This document shows positions 34,672 to 43,845 of a stretch of DNA of 64,000 nucleotides, piece after piece. Position 1 is the first letter of the stretch, and each line of letters begins with the position of its first letter. The stretch lies in assembly GCA_963933065.1 (NCBI GenBank), contig CAWVUB010000001.1, positions 4,131 through 68,130 of the forward strand, given 5' to 3'. The stretch comes from UBA9410 sp963933065. GTDB taxonomy: Bacteria; Actinomycetota; Acidimicrobiia; Acidimicrobiales; MedAcidi-G1. Under the pieces are notes generated by a model. It did no database searches and had not been told where the DNA came from. It was given only the letters and a program-made list of their open reading frames with translations. Position numbers and translations under genes: made by a program.

Positions 34672-36465
34672 GTGCCCGAAAGTGTGGTGCGCCGCGGTGT
34701 GCGGCTGGTTTGGCAGTCCTTGCGGCTACACCCGTGGGCTCACGCAGCGGCGATTATGGGCGCCAACGTGTTCGCTCTAGCTGTCGTGGGTTTCACAGTG
34801 GTGATCGGGCGGATAACCGATGAGGTGATTATCCCTGGTCTAGACGGTGATGGGGTAAGCCGAGATTCGGTGGGTGGCGCAGTATTGGTGGTGGTGCTCG
34901 TTGGTGTGGTGCGGACGGCCTCGATAATGGTCCGGCGTTGGTTCAACATGCTGGCAACCGTTAAAACCCAACGCACTTGGCGCTGGGCTGTTACTGATCG
35001 GTTCCTTGATGTTCCTTTGGCCTACTACCGGTCCCGACCCGCCGGGCAACTATTGGCCCATGCTGACGCAGATGTCGAAGTCGCCACCTCAATGCTCAAA
35101 CCGCTGGCATTCTCGCTTTCAGTGGTGGTTTTAGCCCTTGCCGCCTTGATCAGCTTGCTGTTAGTCCATCCGTTGTTCGCTTTGGTTGCCGTAGTGATGT
35201 TTCCGACGTTGACCTTTCTTAATCGTCAGTTCACCCGGAAGGTGGAGGTTCCGGCGGCTGCCGGGCAGGAGGCTGTGGGTACGTTGTCAGGGATTGCCCA
35301 TGAGAGCTTTGATGGCGTGCTGGTTGTTAAAACTTTGGGACACGAGAGCGTTGAACTAGAAAGATTCAGCAGTTCAGCCCGTGCCCTTAGAGAACATCGA
35401 TTAGCGGTGGGTCGACTTAGAGCTAAATACGGGCCAGTGAACTATGCCCTGCCCCAGCTGGGGATCATTGTCCTACTGATGGTGGGAGTCTGGCTAGTCG
35501 ATAGTGGATCTGTGTCAATCGGTGATGTGGTCCGGGCTATGTCTCTATTCAGCATCCTTACCCTGCCGATGGAGATTCTCGGCTACCTGTTCCAGGAGAT
35601 GCCCCGCTCGGTGGTTGCTATGGACCGTATTAACGGGGTTATGGCCGAACCGATCGAACCTCGACCCGTGGCACCGTTGATCTCTAATCCCAGGTCAGCT
35701 AGCGAGGTAGAGGTCGAATTTGATGCTGTGGGCTTTACACACCCGGCTGGCTTAGCAGTTCTTAACGGACTTAACTTAAGTCTAGAACCAGGTGAATCGG
35801 TGGCCTTAGTAGGTGCAACTGGATCGGGTAAAAGTACAGCAGTGGCTTTATTGGCTGGTCTCGTGCCACCCACTGTCGGTGAGGTTCGCATCGGTGGGGT
35901 ACCCACTACTGTGCTGGGCCCTGGGGGAGTAGCCGCCTCGGTGGCCACCGTCCTACAGGAGACCTTTCTGTTCGCCGACACGGTGCGGGCCAACCTGACG
36001 CTGGGGCGCGACGTCAGCGACGAAGAACTGGTTGGGGCACTTACAGCAGCTTCGGCGGATGGCTTTGTAACTGGACTAGAAAACGGCCTTGAGACCGTGA
36101 TTGGCGAGCGGGGAGTGACCCTGTCGGGTGGCCAACGCCAGCGTCTGGCTATCGCCCGCGCTCTGCTGCGTTGCCCCGCCGTCCTTGTGCTCGACGACGC
36201 GACTTCGGCTGTCGACCCGCTGATCGAGGAGGGAATCCTGGCTGCCCTGCGCCTCCCTACCTTCGCTGCCGGGGATCGGATGACTTTGCTGGTAGTAGCC
36301 CATCGTCTAGCTACTATCCGCCTAGCTGATCGAGTCTTGTTCCTCGACGATGGGTGTATCGCTGCATTTGGAACCCACGAGGAACTCCTCGACGTTGAGG
36401 GCTACGCCACTTTGGCTCGTGCCTACGAGATGGCTGGAAGCCAGCTACGTGGAGATAGAAATTGA
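34672..36465 (+). CDS. ABC exporter half-transporter, subunit A (degenerate Walker B)
   Basis: Fused membrane and ATPase protein of about 597 residues. Six membrane spans in the first 320 residues, then an ATPase with Walker A LVGATGSGKST, signature LSGGQRQRLAIARALL and Walker B LVLDDATSAVDP. The residue after the Walker B aspartate is Asp, not the catalytic Glu, so one ATP site is weak. The partner gene has the complementary pattern, so the two form a heterodimer of the TM287/288 kind. The substrate is unknown. GTG 34672 is my preferred start; the open frame also covers the end of icd. Overlaps the partner gene. Confidence 0.9.
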   Translation: MPESVVRRGVRLVWQSLRLHPWAHAAAIMGANVFALAVVGFTVVIGRITDEVIIPGLDGDGVSRDSVGGAVLVVVLVGVVRTASIMVRRWFNMLATVKTQRTWRWAVTDRFLDVPLAYYRSRPAGQLLAHADADVEVATSMLKPLAFSLSVVVLALAALISLLLVHPLFALVAVVMFPTLTFLNRQFTRKVEVPAAAGQEAVGTLSGIAHESFDGVLVVKTLGHESVELERFSSSARALREHRLAVGRLRAKYGPVNYALPQLGIIVLLMVGVWLVDSGSVSIGDVVRAMSLFSILTLPMEILGYLFQEMPRSVVAMDRINGVMAEPIEPRPVAPLISNPRSASEVEVEFDAVGFTHPAGLAVLNGLNLSLEPGESVALVGATGSGKSTAVALLAGLVPPTVGEVRIGGVPTTVLGPGGVAASVATVLQETFLFADTVRANLTLGRDVSDEELVGALTAASADGFVTGLENGLETVIGERGVTLSGGQRQRLAIARALLRCPAVLVLDDATSAVDPLIEEGILAALRLPTFAAGDRMTLLVVAHRLATIRLADRVLFLDDGCIAAFGTHEELLDVEGYATLARAYEMAGSQLRGDRN

Positions 36466-38246
36466 TAGGGGGAGATCCTCGTCGGATCGATGGTGTCAGT
36501 GCTTTGTCGGTGCTCCGACGAGGCCTCGCGGCTTCACCCGAGTTGCGGGTTGGGGCTGGCCAGACCGTGCTTATGGCCATGTCGGTTGCCGGAGGAAAGT
36601 TACTGGTCCCCCTTCTGATCCAAGCGGTTATGGACCTCTCTATCACCGTCGACGGAATCCGCTTGGGCCGAGCGGCTGTCCTTTGTTCCGCGGCAGTAGT
36701 TCTGGTGGTAGGAAGCATCTTCCTTGGGAAGGTGACCTACTTTCGGTTGGTTCAGACCGCTGAAAATGTGTTACTCGGCTTGCGGGTGCGTACTTTCGAA
36801 CACATACATAAATTGAGTCTGGCCGAGCATTCGTCCTCAAGGAAGGGCGTACTCACTGCCCGAGTGACAAGCGACGTTGAGACACTCACTCAGTTCGCGC
36901 AGTGGGGAGCCGTCGCTTGGGTCATTGACTCAGTCCAGATAGTGACCGTGTTAATTATCATGGTCGTCTACTCATGGCAGCTCACCTTGGTGGTGCTGTT
37001 ACTCCACTTACCGTTACTACCCATTTTTCGGTGGATGCAGGCTCGCCAATTGATGGCTTACGAGGAGCTCCGAACCCGGGTATCGGACACTATGGGTGTG
37101 GTGTCCGAGTCGATCCACGGGGTCGAGGTGATTCGTGTGCATGGCCACCGGGAACCCATGCGGCGCCGGGTACACCAGTCAATCGATGCCCAGTTCGATC
37201 AGCAGATGGTTGCTGCTAGGTATTTCTCACTGGTCCTGCCGTTGAGTGACGTTTTCGGAGTGACAGCCATCGCCGCAGTTATTGGTGCTGGTGTTTGGTG
37301 GGGTGAGGCCTGGGGTGTTAGTTCGGGTCAACTTGTGGCTTTCATCTTTCTTTGCAACCTTCTGGTTACGCCGATCACTTCGCTAGGCGAGGTGCTCGAC
37401 CAAACTCAAACCGCGCTGGCTGGCTGGTGGAAGATTCTTGACGTGCTCGACACTGAGGTGGACCTAGTTGATCCGTCTACGCCAGTGCCGCTGCCGACTG
37501 GAGCCCTCGGGGTGAGGGTTGAGACGGTTGAGTTCCGATACCGAACGGGTGGTTTAGTGCTGCAGGGGATCGACGTAGACCTATCGGCCGGCGCGTCTGT
37601 AGCCGTTGTTGGAGAGACCGGCTCAGGCAAGACCACATTTGCCCGTCTGCTGACCCGTCTGGCCGATCCCACAAGTGGACAGGTCTTGGTGGGTGGGGTG
37701 AATCTCAGGGATGTCTCTCCGGCTAGTCGGCGCCGGTCAATCCGGATGGTGCCTCAAGACGGCTTTCTGTTTGACACGTCGGTTATAGACAACATCCGGT
37801 ATGGGCGGGCTGGTGCCAGTGAAGAGAACGCGGTCGCTGCTATCGAAGCTTTGGGGCTGACGGACTGGGTGGGTGGTCTAGTTGATGGGATCCATACTCG
37901 TGTGGGTGAACGCGGCGAGGGACTGTCAGTTGGAGAGCGGCAGTTAGTTGCCCTGGCCCGAGCGCATCTGGCCGATCCGGGCCTGCTGGTGCTAGACGAG
38001 GCCACTTCAGCTGTAGATCCGGAGACCGAGACAACTCTGGAGCGAGCGATGGAACGTCTGGCTGCGGGACGGACCACGGTCAGCGTGGCTCATCGATTAT
38101 CGACTGCAGAACGTTCGGATCTAGTACTGGTGTTTGACAACGGTCGAATCGTCGAGTCCGGACCGCACGCAGAGCTAGTGGACCAAGGTGGGATCTACGC
38201 CGGGTTGCACGCCTCATGGCTGGGTGGAACCCGGCAGATGTTCTGA
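36462..38246 (+). CDS. ABC exporter half-transporter, subunit B (canonical Walker B)
   Basis: Second half of the exporter, 594 residues. N-terminal six-span domain, then Walker A VVGETGSGKTTFARLL, a changed signature LSVGERQLVALARAHL (LSVGE for LSGGQ), and a normal Walker B LVLDEATSAVDPET. Pairing with subunit A gives one active site (this Walker B with the LSGGQ of A) and one degenerate site, as in heterodimeric exporters. The first codon is a TTG that overlaps the stop of subunit A; a GTG at 36510 is an alternative start. Confidence 0.9.
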   Translation: MIGGDPRRIDGVSALSVLRRGLAASPELRVGAGQTVLMAMSVAGGKLLVPLLIQAVMDLSITVDGIRLGRAAVLCSAAVVLVVGSIFLGKVTYFRLVQTAENVLLGLRVRTFEHIHKLSLAEHSSSRKGVLTARVTSDVETLTQFAQWGAVAWVIDSVQIVTVLIIMVVYSWQLTLVVLLLHLPLLPIFRWMQARQLMAYEELRTRVSDTMGVVSESIHGVEVIRVHGHREPMRRRVHQSIDAQFDQQMVAARYFSLVLPLSDVFGVTAIAAVIGAGVWWGEAWGVSSGQLVAFIFLCNLLVTPITSLGEVLDQTQTALAGWWKILDVLDTEVDLVDPSTPVPLPTGALGVRVETVEFRYRTGGLVLQGIDVDLSAGASVAVVGETGSGKTTFARLLTRLADPTSGQVLVGGVNLRDVSPASRRRSIRMVPQDGFLFDTSVIDNIRYGRAGASEENAVAAIEALGLTDWVGGLVDGIHTRVGERGEGLSVGERQLVALARAHLADPGLLVLDEATSAVDPETETTLERAMERLAAGRTTVSVAHRLSTAERSDLVLVFDNGRIVESGPHAELVDQGGIYAGLHASWLGGTRQMF

Positions 38247-38248
38247 CG

Positions 38249-39031
38249 GTGAGCGACTTAGGCGGGATTGACCGGATCAATCCGGTATCTGGCCGGTTGG
38301 CGACTGAGTGGGATGCGTTAATTGGGGCACTACCGCCGGTGGCTGACCTAATGGAGAGTGGGGGCTGGCCGCCTTCGGGTCCAATTGTCGTGGTGGCCCC
38401 CCATCCTGACGATGAGTTGCTAGCTGCCGGAGCCACGCTGGCTGCGGCTTCTGACGCTGACACAGAGATCCGGATTTTGGCGGTCACTGACGGAGAGATG
38501 TCCCACCCGTACCTTGCTGCCACTGGTCCTCATGGACTCGTCCAGAGACGTCTAGCAGAGACAATCGCTGCATATAAGGCCGTTGGAATTGTGGCTGACC
38601 GTTTGAGACTCTCGCTCCCTGATGGTGGTGCAGCGGGTCTCAATGGTGCCGACTGGGAGGTCCGGTTAGCTGATGCTCTCAGGTCAGTTGTAGCCGATGC
38701 TGCCGTCTGCCTGGCCCCGTGGGCATCGGATGGACATCCGGATCACGACGCGTGTGGGCGGATTGCTAATGAGGTATGCGGAGAGGCTGGTGTGCCGATG
38801 GTCTCTTTCCCGATTTGGTCTTGGAACTGGGATGACCCGGACGACCCGGTTATCCCGTTCGACCGTGCAGGCCGTTTCTCGGTGCCAGCTGAGATTCTGC
38901 AGCGGAAGCTGGACGGTATCGACGCCTATGTAAGCCAGATCAACCCCGAAGACGGAAATCGGCCCGTCTTGCCGCCCGGGTTCCTCGCCCACTTCAGTCG
39001 TTCCTCGGAGGTATTCCTGAGTCCCTCTTGA
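38249..39031 (+). CDS. PIG-L/LmbE family deacetylase
   Basis: Zinc hydrolase of 260 residues that cleaves N-acetyl groups from amino sugars or thiol glycosides. Metal motif VVVAPHPDDELLAAGATLAA at about 50, second motif APWASDGHPDHDACG at about 158-172. Relatives include MshB and the mycothiol-conjugate amidase, but a specific substrate is not visible. It begins at GTG 38249, two bases after the exporter, and so may be coexpressed with it. Confidence 0.92.
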   Translation: MSDLGGIDRINPVSGRLATEWDALIGALPPVADLMESGGWPPSGPIVVVAPHPDDELLAAGATLAAASDADTEIRILAVTDGEMSHPYLAATGPHGLVQRRLAETIAAYKAVGIVADRLRLSLPDGGAAGLNGADWEVRLADALRSVVADAAVCLAPWASDGHPDHDACGRIANEVCGEAGVPMVSFPIWSWNWDDPDDPVIPFDRAGRFSVPAEILQRKLDGIDAYVSQINPEDGNRPVLPPGFLAHFSRSSEVFLSPS

Positions 39032-39145
39032 AGATTTTCCACACGTCGTAACCTGAGCCGTGTGTCACTTCTGCAGGGTGGGTCCGAATTGGGAAGCAAT
39101 CGGTAGTCTCCGAATACCATTCAGCCCAGTTGTCAGGAGCCCACC

Positions 39146-40138
39146 GTGAGCGCCACCCCTGTTCGAGTTGCCGTCACTGGCGCCGCAGGCCAGATCGGCT
39201 ACAGCCTTGTATTTCGGATAGCCAGTGGAGCCCTTTTGGGTCCCGACCAACCAGTTGTCCTGCAGTTACTGGAGATCCCTCCGGCTATGGGTGCGCTAGA
39301 GGGTGTTGCCATGGAACTTGATGACTGCGCCTTTCCAATGTTGGCCGACATGGTGTTGAGCGACAATCCAGACACAGCGTTTAAGGATGCTGAGATTGCA
39401 CTATTGGTTGGATCTCGCCCACGCACGGCGGGTATGGAACGCCAAGATCTACTTGAAGCCAACGGTGCTATTTTCACCGTGCAGGGGCGGTCACTTAACG
39501 ACCACGCATCCGAGGATCTGAAGGTTCTAGTGGTTGGAAACCCGGCTAATACGAACTGTCTAATTGCCATGAACAGTGCCCCAGACGTCCCAACTGACCG
39601 CTTCACCGCAATGATGCGCCTCGATCACAATCGGGCCATGTCTCAGGTAGCTCAGAAGGTTGGTTGCCCGGTGAGTGAGGTCTCTCGTATGACTATTTGG
39701 GGAAACCACTCGGCTACCCAGTACCCCGATTTGTTCCACTGCGAAGTACGGGGTGAGTCTGCGGCGACTGTGATTGACGATCAAGAATGGTTGGAAGGGG
39801 AGTTCATTCCTAAGGTGCAGCAGCGTGGTGCCGCAATTATTGGAGCGCGTGGTGCATCGAGTGCGGCCTCGGCGGCAAACGCCGCTATTGAGCATGTCCG
39901 GGACTGGGTCGTGGGAACCCGTGATGGAGACTGGGTGAGCATGGGCGTGCCGTCTGACGGTAGTTACGGCGTGCCCGAGGGGCTTCTATGTGGATTCCCC
40001 ACCATGTGTGTCGATGGAAGGTGGTCCGTTGTGGAGGGTCTCGAACTAGATGATTTTTCTCGAGATCGCATCGATATCTCAGTGGCAGAACTGAATGCTG
40101 AGCGTGAGATGGTCCAGAGCCTCGGCCTTATTAAGTAA
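39146..40138 (+). CDS. mdh: Malate dehydrogenase
   Basis: TCA-cycle enzyme of 330 residues. NAD-binding motif VTGAAGQIGYSLVFRIASGA, then LEIPPAMGALEGVAMELDDC, VGNPANTNCLIAM, LDHNRAM and the catalytic WGNHSATQYPD. It has the plant/chloroplast-like long N-terminal half common in actinobacteria. GTG 39146 follows a GGAG at 39136. Together with icd and sucCD it completes a carbon block. Convergent with the SCP-2 gene. Confidence 0.96.
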   Translation: MSATPVRVAVTGAAGQIGYSLVFRIASGALLGPDQPVVLQLLEIPPAMGALEGVAMELDDCAFPMLADMVLSDNPDTAFKDAEIALLVGSRPRTAGMERQDLLEANGAIFTVQGRSLNDHASEDLKVLVVGNPANTNCLIAMNSAPDVPTDRFTAMMRLDHNRAMSQVAQKVGCPVSEVSRMTIWGNHSATQYPDLFHCEVRGESAATVIDDQEWLEGEFIPKVQQRGAAIIGARGASSAASAANAAIEHVRDWVVGTRDGDWVSMGVPSDGSYGVPEGLLCGFPTMCVDGRWSVVEGLELDDFSRDRIDISVAELNAEREMVQSLGLIK

Positions 40139-40184
40139 CGCTTCGAGGAAGTAACGGCTGTGTCGGTTTGGCTGATGCCGTGAG

Positions 40185-40532
40185 TTAGTCAGAGGCCAGA
40201 AGGTCGCCAAGGTCTTCGAGTAGATTTTTCGCTGCGACAAGCTTGCGTGGATCACCTTGCAGGATTAGATCTCCGTCGATAACCGCCTTCAGTGGATCCA
40301 ACGAACCATTCGCCATGGCCAGAGCGGTGGATCTTTGGGTGTGAAACGAAACGTCGGGTGTCTGGGCTGGGCCAAATTGGACCTGTACCGTTCCGTTTGC
40401 TACCACTAGATGCCATGTTGGGCCGTCAACTACTTGGTACTCCAGCACAAGGGCTATTCCCTCAGCCACAAAGCGTCCGTGGGCGGCTTCGGCAAGCGCC
40501 TCTATCCATTCCTTGGTAAGCGGTTGGGCCAT
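40185..40532 (-). CDS. SCP-2 sterol-transfer-like small protein
   Basis: Soluble protein of 115 residues with an SCP-2 fold. The mix of strands (IALVLEYQVVDGPTWHLVVA) and helices and the segment FHTQRSTALAMANGSLDPLK, followed by DGDLILQGDPRKLVAAKNLL, match the family. It probably binds a hydrophobic ligand such as a lipid or acyl-CoA; the ligand is unknown. It is divergent from the swivel-domain gene at 40615. Confidence 0.82.
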   Translation of the reverse strand: MAQPLTKEWIEALAEAAHGRFVAEGIALVLEYQVVDGPTWHLVVANGTVQVQFGPAQTPDVSFHTQRSTALAMANGSLDPLKAVIDGDLILQGDPRKLVAAKNLLEDLGDLLASD

Positions 40533-40614
40533 CTACGGGAGCCTAAGGGTGGAGCGCAGACCCTGGGGGGTGAGCATGGTCTTATCGTGTCATCACGACT
40601 ACGGTCCCGTGTCA

Positions 40615-41001
40615 ATGAGAGAGACAGATGAAGTGGGACGCGGACAGAAGACCTACGACTTCGGAACTGTGCGAGGTCGGTGGCTTCGTCTTGAGGGTCC
40701 GGACGACGTTTTGGCCCTTATGGATGCTGAGGGTTCAGATGCTGGAGCTCAAGGTGTTATCGCTGTGGTCCGTGATGCCGGGGCCACATTTCTAGGTCCG
40801 ATATTTGCCGATTTGGCAGGCGTGGTTTGCACGGGTGGCACCATCCGCAGCCATATCGGAATCATTAGCCGGGAGTATCGAATCCCTGGGTTGATTGCCA
40901 TGGAGTTCACCGCCCCGGACGCCTCCGAGCCATCGGACGGGACCTTGGTAGAGATGGACGCTTCTGGCGGAGATGGCGTGTTACGTCTGCTGACACCGTG
41001 A
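40615..41001 (+). CDS. Free-standing PEP-utiliser phosphohistidine swivel domain
   Basis: Only 128 residues and made almost wholly of the mobile phosphohistidine domain of PPDK/PEP synthase-type enzymes: GVVCTGGTIRSHIGIISREY (the histidine carries the phosphate in relatives) followed by IPGLIAMEFTAPD and GTLVEMDASGGDGVLRLL. There is no ATP-grasp or PEP barrel domain attached. The stop overlaps the next gene by 4 bases. Such a piece must work with another protein; the coupled gene (40998) is the obvious partner. Start ATG 40615; GTG 40609 possible. Confidence 0.85.
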   Translation: MRETDEVGRGQKTYDFGTVRGRWLRLEGPDDVLALMDAEGSDAGAQGVIAVVRDAGATFLGPIFADLAGVVCTGGTIRSHIGIISREYRIPGLIAMEFTAPDASEPSDGTLVEMDASGGDGVLRLLTP

Positions 41002-42143
41002 GTACCTCGGAGACCGACCCTTTAGTTCGCGATCGGGTCAACGGGTGGATCGGCGCCATCAACCCGATCACTCGTCGCCTGGTTAACGAGCGCACGGCTT
41101 ACGAATCCCAACTCATTCCAGTGAGTCAGTACGTGGCCGTATCGTGCATTGAGGCTTTCTTGCGCTATCCCGAGGCCATCGAAGTCATCACCGCCGCCCG
41201 ATCGCCGGCCGATATTGGGGCAATGGCCCGTCGGCCAAGTTGTCAAGCCAACTCTGTTTTCTTGTGGGGTGTGGCCAATTTTTTCTTAATCGGTCGAAAC
41301 GTTATGAATATGGTCGACCCGTCGATTGACGCCGGAGCGGTGGGTCTGGCCCGGGCCGAGACCGTGTTGGAATTCTGGGCTCAGACCTCGATGTCCTACC
41401 GAGGAGGCAGCCATCTCCACGCGGGTGAGGTTGGCGACCGCAATGACGTGCTGGGTGCTGATTTGGTCGAAACCCTGGTTGCTGGTGTCACGCCAGTCGA
41501 TGATCGACGTCAAGAACGGATCCGTCGGGCTAACGCCACCATCATCAATCACCTCTTCCTGCTTTACTTCGATACGCGCGTGGGCCATGGCGATACTGGT
41601 CCTTACCAGTTGGGAGATGGTCGCACTCTGGTAGTGCGCGACTACTTTCGCTTGGGTCGAAGTGACTTTGCCTGGTCCAACGTGGCAGCCGATGTGCCAT
41701 TCGTCAACCTGACAGCAGCCTTCGTGTTGGGTGATGGAGTCGAGATATCAATTACTGACTATGGAACCACGGTGTCTTCCCCGGAGGACTACCTCGAGCA
41801 TCTAGTGGGATTCGGTCTGTGGAGCACTGACGGTGTAGCACCGGGCGGTGCGCCACGGCTGCTAGATGATGACGATATGGATCGGGTGGCCATGGCCTGT
41901 CGAGCAGCCCAGAAGCGGCATTACCGAGATATTGTCGCTATGACCCGTGATCAGCGGATTTCCTGTGGGGCCTACGTCTACTTCACCTTCCTGCGCCCGT
42001 TTGCCGAACTGGCTGGTGTGACTAACGAGATTGACTGGGCGTGTCCGCGTGACACTCCAGACGAGTTGTACCAACTAGTCACGGTTGAAGGTGACCCGCC
42101 GGAACAGGATTCCGATGCCGCACCCTTTGCTCTCTACAGCTGA
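40998..42143 (+). CDS. Unknown protein coupled to the swivel-domain gene
   Basis: A 381-residue soluble protein that I do not recognise. Features: FLRYPEAIEVITAAR, SVFLWGVANFFLIGRNVMNM (amphipathic, about 90-110), an SHLHAGEVGDRND stretch at about 140 with possible metal ligands, then VRDYFRLGRSDFAWSNVA and a C-terminal region with several conserved-looking aromatics. Seems mixed alpha/beta with no signal peptide or membrane span. Starts at GTG overlapping the stop of the swivel gene (GTGA), so it is very likely a partner, perhaps the phosphate donor or acceptor. Function is inference only. Confidence 0.8.
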   Translation: MSTSETDPLVRDRVNGWIGAINPITRRLVNERTAYESQLIPVSQYVAVSCIEAFLRYPEAIEVITAARSPADIGAMARRPSCQANSVFLWGVANFFLIGRNVMNMVDPSIDAGAVGLARAETVLEFWAQTSMSYRGGSHLHAGEVGDRNDVLGADLVETLVAGVTPVDDRRQERIRRANATIINHLFLLYFDTRVGHGDTGPYQLGDGRTLVVRDYFRLGRSDFAWSNVAADVPFVNLTAAFVLGDGVEISITDYGTTVSSPEDYLEHLVGFGLWSTDGVAPGGAPRLLDDDDMDRVAMACRAAQKRHYRDIVAMTRDQRISCGAYVYFTFLRPFAELAGVTNEIDWACPRDTPDELYQLVTVEGDPPEQDSDAAPFALYS

Positions 42144-42148
42144 GCGCG

Positions 42149-42886
42149 GTGTTAGATCATGGGGTTTCCCACTGTTTGGCCTGGTGGGCAGAAGATGGGC
42201 TGATGGCTGGGCTGCTGAATCTCCAGGTGCGCAGCGGCTCGGTTGATGTACGACCGGCCCGATTTGAATTCGGGTTGGTGGAAGTGGCAGAGCCGTCAGT
42301 GCTGATTGTTGATCATGATGTGCTGCCGCCACGTGGTGGTGGACTGGAAATTCGAGCATCAGGTCTCTGGGCTGAGGTGGTAGTTGAAGAGCCACCCAGT
42401 GGTGAACGGGGGCATGTGGGAGTAGGACTGGAGGCGTTTGGGGTGGCTCTCGACGATCCAGAGGATGCTTGGAGAGGTGGTCCTGACCACCAGTTTCGTG
42501 GTGTACGAACCCCGGTGGGCCTAGATCTTGGTGGGGAGTCGATAGGTGCGCCTGTTGAGGGCCAATGGGGCGTAGGTGTGCCCTGTCGGGTCGTTGGTGA
42601 AGTGCTGACTGCTGACCGGGTGGTCGACCTTGATGGTTGGGGCTGGTGGCTTGTAGGAGAGTGTGATTCGGTTGCAGCAACTGCGTTGGTGCGCCTCGAT
42701 GATGGGACTTGGGACCCGCCGGATGTTGAACCAACCAGTTGGCAGATCGACAACTTGGTCGGTCGATTCCCGATTCTTAGGAGTGGTTCAGGAGGTGTGG
42801 TGAGGAAGATCGACCGTCGGTTCGGCACTGTTGTTCATGTAGACGGGCGTCGCGGGCTCGGCTGGATTGAGGAGCGTTTGTCCTAG
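42149..42886 (+). CDS. Unknown beta-rich protein
   Basis: A 245-residue protein of unknown family, starting at GTG 42149, 5 bases after the previous gene. It is rich in glycine, tryptophan and aspartate with many short strands (DGWGWWLVGECDSV, GGLEIRASGLWAEV), and resembles beta-sandwich or lipocalin-like folds such as CrtC-type hydroxyneurosporene synthases only loosely. The N-terminus has HCLAWWAEDGLMAGLLNLQV. No signal peptide. It forms the third gene of the module and overlaps the convergent popT gene by 4 bases. Confidence 0.7.
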   Translation: MLDHGVSHCLAWWAEDGLMAGLLNLQVRSGSVDVRPARFEFGLVEVAEPSVLIVDHDVLPPRGGGLEIRASGLWAEVVVEEPPSGERGHVGVGLEAFGVALDDPEDAWRGGPDHQFRGVRTPVGLDLGGESIGAPVEGQWGVGVPCRVVGEVLTADRVVDLDGWGWWLVGECDSVAATALVRLDDGTWDPPDVEPTSWQIDNLVGRFPILRSGSGGVVRKIDRRFGTVVHVDGRRGLGWIEERLS

Positions 42887-43815
42887 TTGGCGTCTCTGTT
42901 GATTAGAGAACGTTGTCGAACCAGGCGCTCGACGCTAAGAACTACGACCACCATGCTGGCAGCTAGCAGGGTCGGTACCACCAGACCACTGGCGGCATCG
43001 GGCCAGCCGACGGAAGTACCTTCCATGGACTCTTCGACATGGCGGCCGGCGACTCCAACACCGTTGGGCCAGGGCCATAACACCCGTACCGATCCAAGCA
43101 GTAGTCCCACCATGGCGGCCAGCACCTCGTCTGGATGATCAGCCAAAAGTCGGGCCAGCAGTGTCGAGAAGCAGACCAGACCGACCAAGGCGCCACCCCC
43201 GAAGATTGCAGCTTCGATTATCATCCGATCATCGACTATGTCGAGCATCGCGGTGTACATGCCCAGCATGAGTAGAAGAAACGAGCCGGAGATTCCTGGT
43301 AGGACCATTGCGCAAATAGCTATGGCACCTGACGCGAACAGCGCCGCTGCGGATGGCTCATCCAAGGGCGCGCTCTGCCAGCCCAACGCTACGAATAGGG
43401 CCATGCCGATGGCGCCAGCGATGGTGACACGACGTGCAGTCCAATTTACGTCCTTCTGGACGACTATTACTGAAGCGCCCACTAAACCCATGAAGAGTCC
43501 AGCCATTGGTTCAGGATGCTCCACGAGGGCGTTTTCGATCACACTGGCGAGCAGCACTACGGCGGCAAGGAGTCCTATCAGCAGTGGGATGAGGAATCCC
43601 CAGTCGATGCGGGTGAACTGACGGACTGCTCCACGGAGATCGCCTCTGATGAGGCGGCGGATGGCCTTCCCACCATTGTCGATATTGACGATGAGACGGT
43701 TGTAGATACCAGTAAGTAGGGCAACTGTGCCGCCGGAGACACCGGGAACCAGATCGGCGGCACCCATAGCTGCACCCCGACCAACTAGTCCCACGGTTTT
43801 TCGCAGGCTGGTCAT
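42883..43815 (-). CDS. DUF368/PopT polyprenyl-phosphate transporter
   Basis: Integral membrane protein of 310 residues with about eight spans. The signature GAAMGAADLVPGVSGGTVALL at about 16-35 and the second repeat CAMVLPGISGSFLLLMLGMY at about 190 mark DUF368. This family (PopT) is known to flip undecaprenyl phosphate back across the membrane for cell wall recycling. No partner gene is adjacent. Its end overlaps the stop of the gene at 42149 on the other strand. Confidence 0.92.
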   Translation of the reverse strand: MTSLRKTVGLVGRGAAMGAADLVPGVSGGTVALLTGIYNRLIVNIDNGGKAIRRLIRGDLRGAVRQFTRIDWGFLIPLLIGLLAAVVLLASVIENALVEHPEPMAGLFMGLVGASVIVVQKDVNWTARRVTIAGAIGMALFVALGWQSAPLDEPSAAALFASGAIAICAMVLPGISGSFLLLMLGMYTAMLDIVDDRMIIEAAIFGGGALVGLVCFSTLLARLLADHPDEVLAAMVGLLLGSVRVLWPWPNGVGVAGRHVEESMEGTSVGWPDAASGLVVPTLLAASMVVVVLSVERLVRQRSLINRDAN

Positions 43816-43845
43816 TTCGTTATCCAGTCCATGTCACCTTCAAGG

